Positions 57,211 through 64,000 of a stretch of DNA of 64,000 nt are shown one piece after another. Made by a program: the position numbers and the translations under genes. Origin of the DNA: Ruminococcus sp. (GTDB taxonomy: Bacteria; Bacillota; Clostridia; Oscillospirales; Ruminococcaceae). The number at the start of each line of letters is the position of its first letter. Within the stretch, counting starts at the first letter, position 1. The stretch lies in NCBI RefSeq assembly GCF_017464355.1, contig NZ_JAFUAG010000031.1:1-64000 (forward strand), read 5' to 3'. The notes under the pieces were generated by a model. That model was not told the origin of the DNA and searched no databases. It saw only the letters and a list, made by a program, of their open reading frames with translations.

Positions 57211-57987
57211 TTACTGTGTAACGGGAACGACCCTGATCTGTACATTGCCGTTCTCTTTGTTATTTTTGAAAAGCTTGACTATCTCCCGTATCAGGCAGGC
57301 GAATACTATGACAGCTGCGGCTATGGCGGCAGCCAGCGGCAGGGGGCTGCTGAAAGGTCTTGCTGTCAGCAGTATCACGGTGGTCATGATGTTGCTTGCT
57401 GCATGATTTAAAATGCACAGCCTGAGGCAGCCTGTCTTCTGGTAGATAAGGCTGGCTATGAGGCCTGAGACAGTCAGACGGAGGATAGCACTTGCGGTGC
57501 TGTAGCTGTGGGGAATGATCCATGCAGCAGTGGTGATGACCGCTGTCAGCACACCCAGTATCTTTGACTCTGAACCACGCTTGATGATGTGGGTCATAAG
57601 GCAGCGGCAGATAAGTTCTTCGGCTATAGGCGCCAGCAGCATGGCATTCAGCTGCTTGGTGAGATCAAAGGGTATCTCCTCATCAGCGGCGCCGTAAAGC
57701 AGGAACATGGCATTTACCAGAGGCACCATGGCGCCTGCAAGTGTAAACCAGATATACAGCTTAGCGGGAGCCTTGCCCTCTTTGGGTATATCCACATCGC
57801 TTTTCTTTCTGAAAAGCACAAGGGCAAGCAGAGCGCCTGCAAGTGTCAGTGCCATGGTAAGGTACCTGAAGGTGAATTCAAAGCTCCCCGTAACTACCTT
57901 GCATACTGCCATGCCCACGGCAAGGGGCAGTATGGTAAACAGACCCAGAATAGCCAGGTCGCGTATCGTCAGCATAATTCTTTTCAT
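57211..57987 (-). CDS. CPBP-family intramembrane metalloprotease, second copy
   Basis: 258 residues from ATG 57987 (AGGAAAG six bases upstream); an in-frame ATG at 58005 is also possible. Motifs: LAPIAEELICR, AWIIPHSYS and LCILNHAASNIM. Membrane topology is like its neighbour's, and the two probably arose by tandem duplication and divergence. No substrate is visible. They point towards the AgrA/AgrC-like genes on the other strand. Confidence 0.83.
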   Translation of the reverse strand: MKRIMLTIRDLAILGLFTILPLAVGMAVCKVVTGSFEFTFRYLTMALTLAGALLALVLFRKKSDVDIPKEGKAPAKLYIWFTLAGAMVPLVNAMFLLYGAADEEIPFDLTKQLNAMLLAPIAEELICRCLMTHIIKRGSESKILGVLTAVITTAAWIIPHSYSTASAILRLTVSGLIASLIYQKTGCLRLCILNHAASNIMTTVILLTARPFSSPLPLAAAIAAAVIVFACLIREIVKLFKNNKENGNVQIRVVPVTQ

Positions 57988-58119
57988 GTTGATCTTTCCT
58001 TTCATGTTGTTTTCTGCTGTGATTACGTTATACCACGTTTTGCCGTAACTATCAACAAATTCACGGTGAACGGTAGATCAAATCGGCTGAACGGTATTTG
58101 TGTGTCTCAGCAGAGGTTA

Positions 58120-58148
58120 TTGATTTTTCGGGGGAGGTGTGTTATAAT
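58120..58148 (+). promoter_or_regulatory. Promoter of the gene at 58187
   Basis: TTGATT (58120-58125), 17-bp spacer, TATAAT (58143-58148). Confidence 0.8.
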
Positions 58149-58186
58149 TGCCAATAAAGATATATCAAAGATGTGAGGTGCAGACT

Positions 58187-58618
58187 ATGTCAAGAGAAGC
58201 ATATTTTACAATGGATCTCAGCCTGTATTCGGAAAATATCACGGATATCATTGCCGCCTTCAATAATGCAGGCTGGGGCTGGCGGGACGAGGTAAAGGAA
58301 TATCTGCCCCTGCACGATGATGATATGTTCGGCTATCAGGAGGAGAAGATACCTGTTGAACAGCTGTTTTCTGTCATAAAAAGTAAGCAGGAATGCGGCG
58401 AGCTTTGCGGTGTCAGGCTTTATCACCGTTACTCTGACAGGGGTATCGTCTTGCTGGTAAAAAATACCAAAGAGGTCATGGTGAGCATTGATATAAACAG
58501 AAAACTGCTCTGCGGTGACTTTACGGATATATCCTGGTATGTGGAAAATATCGCGGCTAAACTGGAAGAAGCAGGCTGTACTGTCTTCTCGCTGGAATAT
58601 CATGAATATATCGGATAG
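58187..58618 (+). CDS. Hypothetical protein, 143 residues
   Basis: ATG at 58187 with GAGGTG upstream. An alpha/beta protein without membrane segments; it has GWGWRDEVKEYLPLHDDDMFG and YVENIAAKLEEAGCTVFSL in part. It has its own promoter and no operon partner. Not recognised. Confidence 0.65.
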   Translation: MSREAYFTMDLSLYSENITDIIAAFNNAGWGWRDEVKEYLPLHDDDMFGYQEEKIPVEQLFSVIKSKQECGELCGVRLYHRYSDRGIVLLVKNTKEVMVSIDINRKLLCGDFTDISWYVENIAAKLEEAGCTVFSLEYHEYIG

Positions 58619-58709
58619 AATATGACCTGACTGATGGCTGTAAGGCGCACCTGCGCTTTGCAGCTTTTTTCTGTGCAGGGAAAATGTGAATGATCTATCT
58701 GAGCATATC

Positions 58710-58738
58710 TTTACAATTGTTAAAATATATGATATAAT
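58710..58738 (+). promoter_or_regulatory. Promoter of the two-component pair
   Basis: TTTACA (58710-58715), 17-bp spacer, TATAAT (58733-58738), 20 bp before the ribosome-bound start at 58758. Confidence 0.85.
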
Positions 58739-58757
58739 ATATACGGAGGAGATAAAC

Positions 58758-59459
58758 ATGAAGATAGCAATATGTGATGACGAAAAACCTATGCGCAGCC
58801 TTCTTCGGCAGAAGATAGCTGCCCGTTCGGGTAATATAAAGATCACAGAATTTTCCGACGGCAGCGAGCTTTTGAATTCAAAGGAGAGCTTCGATATAAT
58901 TTTTCTTGATATAGAGATGCCCCGACTTGACGGTATGGAAACAGCTGCAAAGCTGAGGTCTGCGGGGTTGGATTCGCTGATGATATTCCTGACCAGCCAT
59001 GAGGAATTCGTGCGGGACGCTTTCAAGGTGAAGGCTTTTCGTTTTCTGCCAAAGCCCGTGGACGAAAGGGAACTTAATGAAGCCATGAATGAAGCCGAAA
59101 AAGAGCTTTCCTCGCAGGACAAGCTTATAATCGAGCAGCGGGGGAGGATATACGAGGTGCTGACCTCAGATGTGCTTTACATCGAAGCTTACGGCGACGG
59201 CACATATATCTATGATAACGCAGGCAATGTCTACGACAGCAAAAAACAGCTCAACCAGTGGGAGGAAGAGCTGTCGGGACATGGATTTTTCAAGATACAT
59301 AGATCTTATATGGTATCTCTGGGGCAGGTGGCTAAGATAGAGGGTGCCACTGTTACGCTGGCAGGGCTGCAAAAGCCCCTTAGTGTCAGCCGCAGGAACC
59401 TTTCCGCATTTAAAGAAGCTTATCTTGACCATGTCAGAAAAAATGCCCGTGTGATATAG
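58758..59459 (+). CDS. LytTR-family response regulator (AgrA/LytR type)
   Basis: 233 residues from ATG 58758 (GGAGGAG upstream). Receiver domain: ICDDE acidic pair, FLDIEMPRLDG with the phospho-acceptor Asp near residue 52, FLTSHEEF, and the conserved Lys in FLPKPVD. LytTR DNA-binding domain (about 135-230): VLYIEAYGDGTYIY, FFKIHRSYMVSLGQVAKIEG in part and LSVSRRNL. The kinase gene follows after 12 bp. Such regulators usually bind pairs of direct repeats. Confidence 0.93.
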   Translation: MKIAICDDEKPMRSLLRQKIAARSGNIKITEFSDGSELLNSKESFDIIFLDIEMPRLDGMETAAKLRSAGLDSLMIFLTSHEEFVRDAFKVKAFRFLPKPVDERELNEAMNEAEKELSSQDKLIIEQRGRIYEVLTSDVLYIEAYGDGTYIYDNAGNVYDSKKQLNQWEEELSGHGFFKIHRSYMVSLGQVAKIEGATVTLAGLQKPLSVSRRNLSAFKEAYLDHVRKNARVI

Positions 59460-59471
59460 GAGAAGAGCGTA

Positions 59472-60791
59472 ATGGATATGATTCTTGACAATATAGTATT
59501 GAATAGGATACTTGCCTATACACTTGATTTTATAAAGCTGTTCGTCATCGAAGTGGGGATATTCGGCTACAAGCCCAAAAAGAACTGGAAAGCCCCTGCG
59601 GCAGCGCTGGCATTTACAGCAGCATTTATAGTCGCAGCCCAACTGACAAAGCATAACACGGGGTTATCGGCTCTTATTCAGCTGCTGTATCTTATGTCAA
59701 ATGCCATTACTATTTCACTGACATTGGAGGGCAGAAAAAAGCTGATAGTCAGCTTTGCGGTATACTGGTGTATAAATGTGTTTGATGATATCTTTACGTT
59801 TATAGCGGCGAATATACTGGGGATGTCATATCAGGAACTCTTAGGGGACTTATTCCTGAAACACACGGCTATGCTGCTCTCATTGGCACTTTATACGCTC
59901 ATAACCGTTATTATCGTATATTTCAGAAAAAGAAAAGGTGATGACAAGGTAGATATCAAAGAAAGCAGCAGCCTGTATTTTGTCGTTCTTCCGCTTGTTA
60001 TTATAGCAATGTATTTCCTGGGGGCCTCCGGAAAGTTAGGATCCAAAAGCTTCAGTGAAGGCATTCCCGGCTATATTCTGATGACAGTCGTATTGAGCGT
60101 ACTTTTTGCTATTATCATATATACCAATGCTTCAAAAAAATATTATGAGAACAGCAATCATGTAAATGAAAAGATAAAGGAATCTCAGAAAGCCTACTAT
60201 GAGGGTATGCTGGAGAGAGAGAAAGAGACCAGAAAATTCCGCCACGACATAAACAACCATGTGTTGTGTCTGAGGACCCTGCTGGACGACGGAAAATACG
60301 ATGAAGCAGAAGAGTATCTTTCAAGCATGGAAAACAGGACGGAAAACCTGCGCCCCACAGTATCAACGGGCAGCGAGCTTGTCAATGCCATAACGGGGGA
60401 TCTTATGTCCCGCCACGAAAACGTAAGCCTTGAATGGGAGGGTCATCTTCCCGAATATATGGATATCTCCGACATGGATATCTGCACTATATTCTCGAAT
60501 ATACTGGATAATGCCTTCACTGCCGCCGCCAAGTGCGAGGCGGGCAGGGTAAGGGTGCGCACCGCCGCCGCAGGGCCAAGCCTGATGATAACGGTGGTCA
60601 ATGATATCCCTGAGCCCATACAGCTCAGGGACAGCAAGCTTGTGACCTCAAAGCCCAACAAGCGCAACCACGGCTTCGGTGTTATGAATGTAAAAGAATG
60701 CGCCGAAAAAAACGGCGGCAAGGCAGAGTTTTCCTTTGACGAAAAGCAGTTCACCGCCGAGGTCATTCTGCCAGGGGCAATAAACATCTGA
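59472..60791 (+). CDS. GHKL-type sensor histidine kinase (AgrC-like)
   Basis: 439 residues. Six membrane segments in the first 220 residues form the sensor. A dimerisation region has the phospho-acceptor His in FRHDINNHVLCL, and the GHKL ATPase domain carries the N-box FSNILDNAFTAA and the G-box HGFGVMNVKECA. This layout is that of peptide-sensing AgrC kinases. No AgrB/AgrD peptide genes are nearby, so the signal is unknown. Confidence 0.9.
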   Translation: MDMILDNIVLNRILAYTLDFIKLFVIEVGIFGYKPKKNWKAPAAALAFTAAFIVAAQLTKHNTGLSALIQLLYLMSNAITISLTLEGRKKLIVSFAVYWCINVFDDIFTFIAANILGMSYQELLGDLFLKHTAMLLSLALYTLITVIIVYFRKRKGDDKVDIKESSSLYFVVLPLVIIAMYFLGASGKLGSKSFSEGIPGYILMTVVLSVLFAIIIYTNASKKYYENSNHVNEKIKESQKAYYEGMLEREKETRKFRHDINNHVLCLRTLLDDGKYDEAEEYLSSMENRTENLRPTVSTGSELVNAITGDLMSRHENVSLEWEGHLPEYMDISDMDICTIFSNILDNAFTAAAKCEAGRVRVRTAAAGPSLMITVVNDIPEPIQLRDSKLVTSKPNKRNHGFGVMNVKECAEKNGGKAEFSFDEKQFTAEVILPGAINI

Positions 60792-60801
60792 ATAAAACGA
60801 C

Positions 60802-60842
60802 AGCCCGCCTGACTGCCATGCGCAGCTTGACGGGCTTTTTTC
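60802..60842. terminator. Terminator between the kinase and the sigma-fusion gene
   Basis: AGCCCG (60802-60807) and inner bases pair with CGGGCT (60831-60836), followed by TTTTTT. Confidence 0.8.
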
Positions 60843-60870
60843 ATATATATTTCTCTCCGTGATATGCTTA

Positions 60871-62727
60871 TCAATAATTATTCGAGCGGCCGTATCTGAA
60901 GCCGTCAGAAAAACCTATTATGCAGGTGCATACAGGGTCGATGCCCAGATCCGACAGGTCAACATATGCAGGATCCATTATGTTGAAATCAGGCTTGGTA
61001 TCTGCCATATACGCATATATCCGATCTGTCTGTTCTTCTGTCAGGTCGTATGCCAGATAGTAGTTATGGCCGTCAAGCTCGACCTCCGAGCAAACCGAAA
61101 TAAAGGAGTTCTCATTTCTTACAGTAAGTGTACCGCCTTTGACAGCCTTTATCTGTTCATAGGTCATACCCGTGGAGATACCGCCTATCTCAGTGCCGTC
61201 GGCTATCTCTATCTGAGAAATGCTGCCTGCAAAGAATATGGTGCAGGTCTGACCGTTCAGTTCGGTGGTGTAGCCCCCATCGACAGCGCCGTCTTCAATG
61301 TAATTCGGTGCATAGAATACATATGAAGGGAATGCCTTGCATTTGATACCGTAGGACTGGCTCTGTGTACCGGTCAGCGGAACAAGTTCAAAGTCGTTGT
61401 TGGAAAGTTCTATCAGAGCGGAAGGGCTCATGGTCAGCATTTTATCTACACTCATTTCCACGGGAAGTGTTTCCTTCTTCTCCTCGGGCTTTGAGCTGTC
61501 ATCGGGTGCAGAGGTGGTGGTGTTCTCGGTGCGGTTCTCAGTGGTGACTATATTTGCACCTGAACTTTTGCTGCTGTCAGCCTTGCTCTTGGCAGCCTCT
61601 TTATCGGCGGCTTCCTTCTTGGCGGCCTCTTCATCGGCAGCTTCCTTCTTGGCTCTTGCCACAGCGTCAGCACGCAGGGCATCGAGGTCCATGTTCAGCG
61701 ACTTGCCGTTGCCGGAGGTGCTTGCTTTTGAAGATGATGAGTCAGCCTTGCTGTCTGCTGATGCCTTGCTGTCAGAGGACTTTGAGGAGTCCTCATCTTT
61801 TTTAGCCGCACTGACAGTTTCATCGGGTCTGCTCTCGATAGTTTCCAGTACCTCGCCATCAGAGTCGGTGATGTCAGCTGTCAGGCTGGAGTCATTAGTG
61901 TGGCTCACAGTAAGATTTGCGCTGCTGTCAAGTATCCTGGTGTCGCCTGTGCTGCCGTTTTTGTTGCTGTCCATAAAGTGCAGCCCCACGGGAATGCCAA
62001 TTATCAGCAGAACAGCTGCGGCAGCTGCTGCCGCCTTGCCTGCCACAAGTCCGCCGCTTACTGCTGCGGAGGAGCTTACCTTAGCTGCTGCTGCATACTT
62101 GGGAGATACGCACTTGTGCAGCATTCTTCCCATAGGTACAGCGCACATTGCCACGCCCTGCTGCTGAAGCTTTTCTATCTCGGCTCTCAGCTTTTTGCGG
62201 GCCTGGAAAAGCTTCTGCTTTACAGCGTTCTGGTTGAGCCCCAGTGCCTTGCCGACCTCAGCGGCACTCATGTCATCGTAGTAATACATTATCACCGCAG
62301 ACTTCATATCAGGCTTAAGGCCGTCTATTATAGACATCAGCTGTCTTGCGGTATCTCTGTTGGTGGCATGATCTTCGGGCACCATAACAGGCTCGTTGAG
62401 GGCCAGGTTGTCCATGACAGCCTCCTGCTCCTCCTCGCTGTCGAAGTAAGTGCTGCGGCTCTCGCTGCGGAACATATCAGCACACTTGTTGTAAGCTATG
62501 CTGTGTATCCAGGTCAGGTAATTCTCGGGCTTCTCCAGGGTGTGTATCTTCTCCATGGATTTAAGGAAGGTATCGTGGGTGATATCCTCAGCCACATCTT
62601 CACGCCCTACATTTTTCAGTACAAAGAAATATACTCTGTCGGAATACTCGTTGTAAAGTGTTTCAAAGGCCTTCTTGCTGCCGTTCTTAGCTTCCTCTAC
62701 TATGTAGATAAGTTCACTCTTCTTCAT
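60871..62727 (-). CDS. Membrane-tethered ECF-type sigma factor with extracellular domain
   Basis: 618 residues. Sigma region 2 at about 12-90 (NGSKKAFETLYNEYSDRVYFF in part, AEDITHDTFLKSMEKI, YLTWIHSIAYNKCADMFR), region 4 at about 130-185 (LKPDMKSAVIMYYYDDMSAAEVGKAL in part, NQNAVKQKLFQARKKL). A single membrane segment at about 231-250 (AAAAAAAVLLIIGIPVGLHF) follows. Outside lie a Ser/Asp/Lys-rich linker with an EAAKKEAADKEAAKS coil (about 260-435) and a folded C-terminal domain (about 440-618). The normal anti-sigma's membrane and sensor parts are thus fused to the sigma itself, so release probably needs proteolysis. A 48-residue ORF overlaps its start, and two ECF-type promoter motifs lie upstream. 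Confidence 0.88.
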   Translation of the reverse strand: MKKSELIYIVEEAKNGSKKAFETLYNEYSDRVYFFVLKNVGREDVAEDITHDTFLKSMEKIHTLEKPENYLTWIHSIAYNKCADMFRSESRSTYFDSEEEQEAVMDNLALNEPVMVPEDHATNRDTARQLMSIIDGLKPDMKSAVIMYYYDDMSAAEVGKALGLNQNAVKQKLFQARKKLRAEIEKLQQQGVAMCAVPMGRMLHKCVSPKYAAAAKVSSSAAVSGGLVAGKAAAAAAAVLLIIGIPVGLHFMDSNKNGSTGDTRILDSSANLTVSHTNDSSLTADITDSDGEVLETIESRPDETVSAAKKDEDSSKSSDSKASADSKADSSSSKASTSGNGKSLNMDLDALRADAVARAKKEAADEEAAKKEAADKEAAKSKADSSKSSGANIVTTENRTENTTTSAPDDSSKPEEKKETLPVEMSVDKMLTMSPSALIELSNNDFELVPLTGTQSQSYGIKCKAFPSYVFYAPNYIEDGAVDGGYTTELNGQTCTIFFAGSISQIEIADGTEIGGISTGMTYEQIKAVKGGTLTVRNENSFISVCSEVELDGHNYYLAYDLTEEQTDRIYAYMADTKPDFNIMDPAYVDLSDLGIDPVCTCIIGFSDGFRYGRSNNY

Positions 62728-62860
62728 TTATAATGCCCTCCGTGATCATTTTTTCAGTCAGTGTTTCAAGCTGGGTCTTCTTTTCCTCGGCAGTCATGGC
62801 ACTCTCTTGCTGCATCTGCGTCAGCAGACGTTTCATCAGCTCGTCGAAATCAATATCCAT
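62714..62860 (-). CDS. Small acidic protein (48 residues) coupled to the sigma fusion
   Basis: ATG at 62860 has GGAG seven bases upstream. The product starts MDIDFDELMKRLLTQMQQES, is helical and acidic and ends GIINEEE. Its last 14 bases overlap the start of the sigma-fusion gene, so the two are translationally coupled. It may regulate the sigma factor or serve only as a leader for coupled translation. Confidence 0.6.
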   Translation of the reverse strand: MDIDFDELMKRLLTQMQQESAMTAEEKKTQLETLTEKMITEGIINEEE

Positions 62861-62932
62861 TTTCTGTCTCCAATTCTCGTATCAATGATGCATCTTGATA
62901 AGCGTCAGGTGGAATTCTCACCGCTTACATTG

Positions 62933-63063
62933 ATTAGACGTTTGGTTTTCCAAAAGGTTATAAGTTTTTCGGAAAAATATTTTTCGTCCCGCAGGCTTTG
63001 TTTTCCGCCTGCAAAAATTAGACGCTCGGTTTTCCAAAAGGTTATAGGATTTTGGAAAAATTT
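62933..63063 (-). promoter_or_regulatory. Two tandem ECF-type promoter motifs
   Basis: On the minus strand both copies read TAACC-TTTTGGAAAACC-.. with AAC, exactly 16 bp, then CGTCTAAT: copy A AAC 62959-62957 and CGTCTAAT 62940-62933; copy B AAC 63043-63041 and CGTCTAAT 63024-63017. AAC-N16-CGTC is the classic ECF promoter pattern. About 45 bp around each copy are nearly identical. Each copy also contains an inverted repeat TTTTCC../..GGAAAA. Confidence 0.7.
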
Positions 63064-63133
63064 TATGAAGACAAAAGATATCCCGTATATAAGATGTTCC
63101 TGCCCTTAAAAAAGTTTTAACAGCCCGCAGTTC

Positions 63134-63574
63134 TCACAGATATTTTTTCATGTACCCGGGCGCATACAGCACATACCCGTGCTTCGGGTAGAAGCTGTAG
63201 GACTCATGCCAGACCTTTTCGTCCCCGCCTAAGTGTACCTTTGATATGAGTATGCCGTTACCGCGCATATGCTCCTCAGCATATTTCAGCAGGGTAGTGC
63301 CTATGCCCCTGCGCTTGCGCTCTGCCTTAACATAAAACCTGTGGAGAAAAGCTTCCGTCGGCACCTCTGTCCGTGAATAACCGAGGCAGCCAAGCAGCCC
63401 GCCTTTTTCATCAACTCCCAAAAAGAACATATCGCCCTTGTCGAGATAGTTCGCTTTGATATCGTACATATCCTCCCTGACAGCCCCGTCAAGCCCCATG
63501 GCTATCCGTGATGCTGAGACCATTTCGATGAGCGCCGCTTTATAGCTGTCGTCGTATACTATTATAGTCACCAT
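63134..63574 (-). CDS. GNAT-family N-acetyltransferase
   Basis: 146 residues, with AAGGAG before ATG 63574. The acetyl-CoA-binding motif A reads FYVKAERKRRGIGTTLLKYAEEH (about 80-102), with RRGIG as the pyrophosphate loop. A C-terminal SFYPKHGYVLYAPGYM matches motif B. Substrate unknown. Confidence 0.88.
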   Translation of the reverse strand: MVTIIVYDDSYKAALIEMVSASRIAMGLDGAVREDMYDIKANYLDKGDMFFLGVDEKGGLLGCLGYSRTEVPTEAFLHRFYVKAERKRRGIGTTLLKYAEEHMRGNGILISKVHLGGDEKVWHESYSFYPKHGYVLYAPGYMKKYL

Positions 63575-63595
63575 GTTCTCCTTATAACAGAAAAA

Positions 63596-63622
63596 AGCCC
63601 GCTTAAGAAAACGGGCTTTTTA
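63596..63622. terminator. Terminator between tRNA-Leu and the GNAT gene
   Basis: AGCCCG (63596-63601) pairs with CGGGCT (63612-63617), with A and T runs outside the stem. Confidence 0.85.
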
Positions 63623-63709
63623 TGGTGCAGGTAAGAAGACTTGAACTTCCACGACCTTGCGATCACTAGCACCTGAAGCTAGCGCGTCTGCCAATTCCGC
63701 CATACCTGC
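63623..63709 (-). tRNA. tRNA-Leu(CAG), intact host copy
   Basis: 87 nt with encoded CCA, acceptor stem GCAGGTA/TACCTGC, anticodon CAG and variable arm with GATCGCAAGGTC. Both halves are identical to the gene split by the island (261-295 and 17088-17139), so it also holds an intact copy of the island's integration site. Confidence 0.96.
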
Positions 63710-63742
63710 ATTTCTATGATGTTGTGTCTCACAACGTTATCC

Positions 63743-63771
63743 ATTATATCATGTCATGCCATAAAAGTCAA
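63743..63771 (-). promoter_or_regulatory. Promoter of the intact tRNA-Leu
   Basis: On the minus strand TTGACT (63771-63766), 17-bp spacer, TATAAT (63748-63743). Confidence 0.85.
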
Positions 63772-64000
63772 GGGGTCGGGTGGAAAATATTATGTGAATT
63801 TGTATGAGAATGTAACAAACTCTGCATATCATGAATGCCGCTTTCCATTATATATCAAAAACACCAAAATGTGAACGGCAGGACTTTCACAAAGGCAATT
63901 TACCAAACGTTAAAAATGGCAGAAATTCCCGAAATGCAGGCATTTGAACGTGCAAAAGCTCTTTTTGTTAAAACGATTACATTTCATGTTAGATTTTGAA
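63772..64000. other. Gene-free end of the window
   Basis: AT-rich sequence without a credible ORF, hairpin or repeat. It may be the upstream region of a gene beyond the window. Confidence 0.4.

Noticed and set aside
58758-60791. Complete agr quorum-sensing locus
   Set aside because: No AgrB-like membrane peptidase or AgrD-like peptide is encoded on either strand nearby.
61397-62167. Long plus-strand ORF opposite the sigma-fusion gene
   Set aside because: It is a low-complexity Ser/Ala/Leu mirror of the Ser-rich linker on the real strand, without ribosome site.
62933-63063. Two near-identical repeats as a short CRISPR array
   Set aside because: Only two units, no regular spacers beyond one, no cas genes, and each unit fits an ECF promoter pattern.

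Overview
The window looks like the chromosome of a fibre-degrading gut Firmicute of the genus Ruminococcus, most likely close to R. albus. This is inferred from a secreted GH5 beta-mannanase with a poly-Ser linker and a C-terminal binding module but no dockerin, from the gene content (QueT, Sapep dipeptidase, ANTAR regulator after glutamine synthetase, LytTR/GHKL pair), from strong GGAGG ribosome sites, and from sigma-A promoters with 17-bp spacers. No database search was run; all family calls are from reading the protein sequences.

Region 1 (about 294-17087) is a 16.8-kb integrated island. A large serine recombinase has split a host tRNA-Leu(CAG) gene inside its anticodon loop. The 5' half with the host promoter lies at 202-295 and the 3' half at 17088-17139. 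The junctions rebuild an attP with a central TC and imperfect inverted arms. The island carries its own complete tRNA-Leu (423-509), placed so that the host promoter can still transcribe a working tRNA. Cargo: a TIR protein, the recombinase, a small protein, a cluster of hairpins, two related ribbon-helix-helix (RHH) proteins, a RepA-like ATPase, a DUF6076 protein overlapping a sigma-like factor, an ECF sigma/anti-sigma pair, two small secreted proteins, two lipoproteins and an ABC-2 exporter. No conjugation genes are seen, so it is probably a mobilizable or satellite-type island.

Region 2 (17.1-24.5 kb): an ECF sigma gene with a stunted partner, then a mannan-utilisation locus: GH5_8 mannanase, LacI regulator, solute-binding lipoprotein and two sugar permeases. 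Operator-like sites with a TGTAAACG half-site lie upstream of both the mannanase and the transporter.

Region 3 (24.6-31.3 kb, minus strand): a MacB/FtsX-type ABC transporter with an operator over its start site, an acyl-CoA synthetase with a HAD phosphatase, and a hemolysin-III family membrane protein.

Region 4 (31.4-41.6 kb, plus strand): glutamyl-tRNA synthetase, an atypical MetRS-like synthetase, an ExbB/ExbD-like proton-channel gene set that is unusual for a Gram-positive, a patatin phospholipase, a metallophosphoesterase and a dipeptidase.

Region 5 (41.6-49.1 kb): an AraC regulator divergent from an orphan solute-binding lipoprotein, a cell-wall-anchored GH3 enzyme and Tex.

Region 6 (49.3-58.6 kb): a zinc-ribbon membrane protein, an operon holding glutamine synthetase and an ANTAR regulator, class II fructose-bisphosphate aldolase, QueT, and two CPBP proteases.

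Region 7 (58.7-63.7 kb): an AgrA/AgrC-like two-component pair, then a sigma factor fused to a membrane segment and an extracellular domain. That gene is preceded by a coupled 48-residue ORF and two copies of an ECF-type promoter motif. A GNAT acetyltransferase and an intact tRNA-Leu(CAG), identical to the one split by the island, close the window. A dispersed palindromic repeat of about 100 bp occurs three times (20.8, 37.7 and 56.3 kb).
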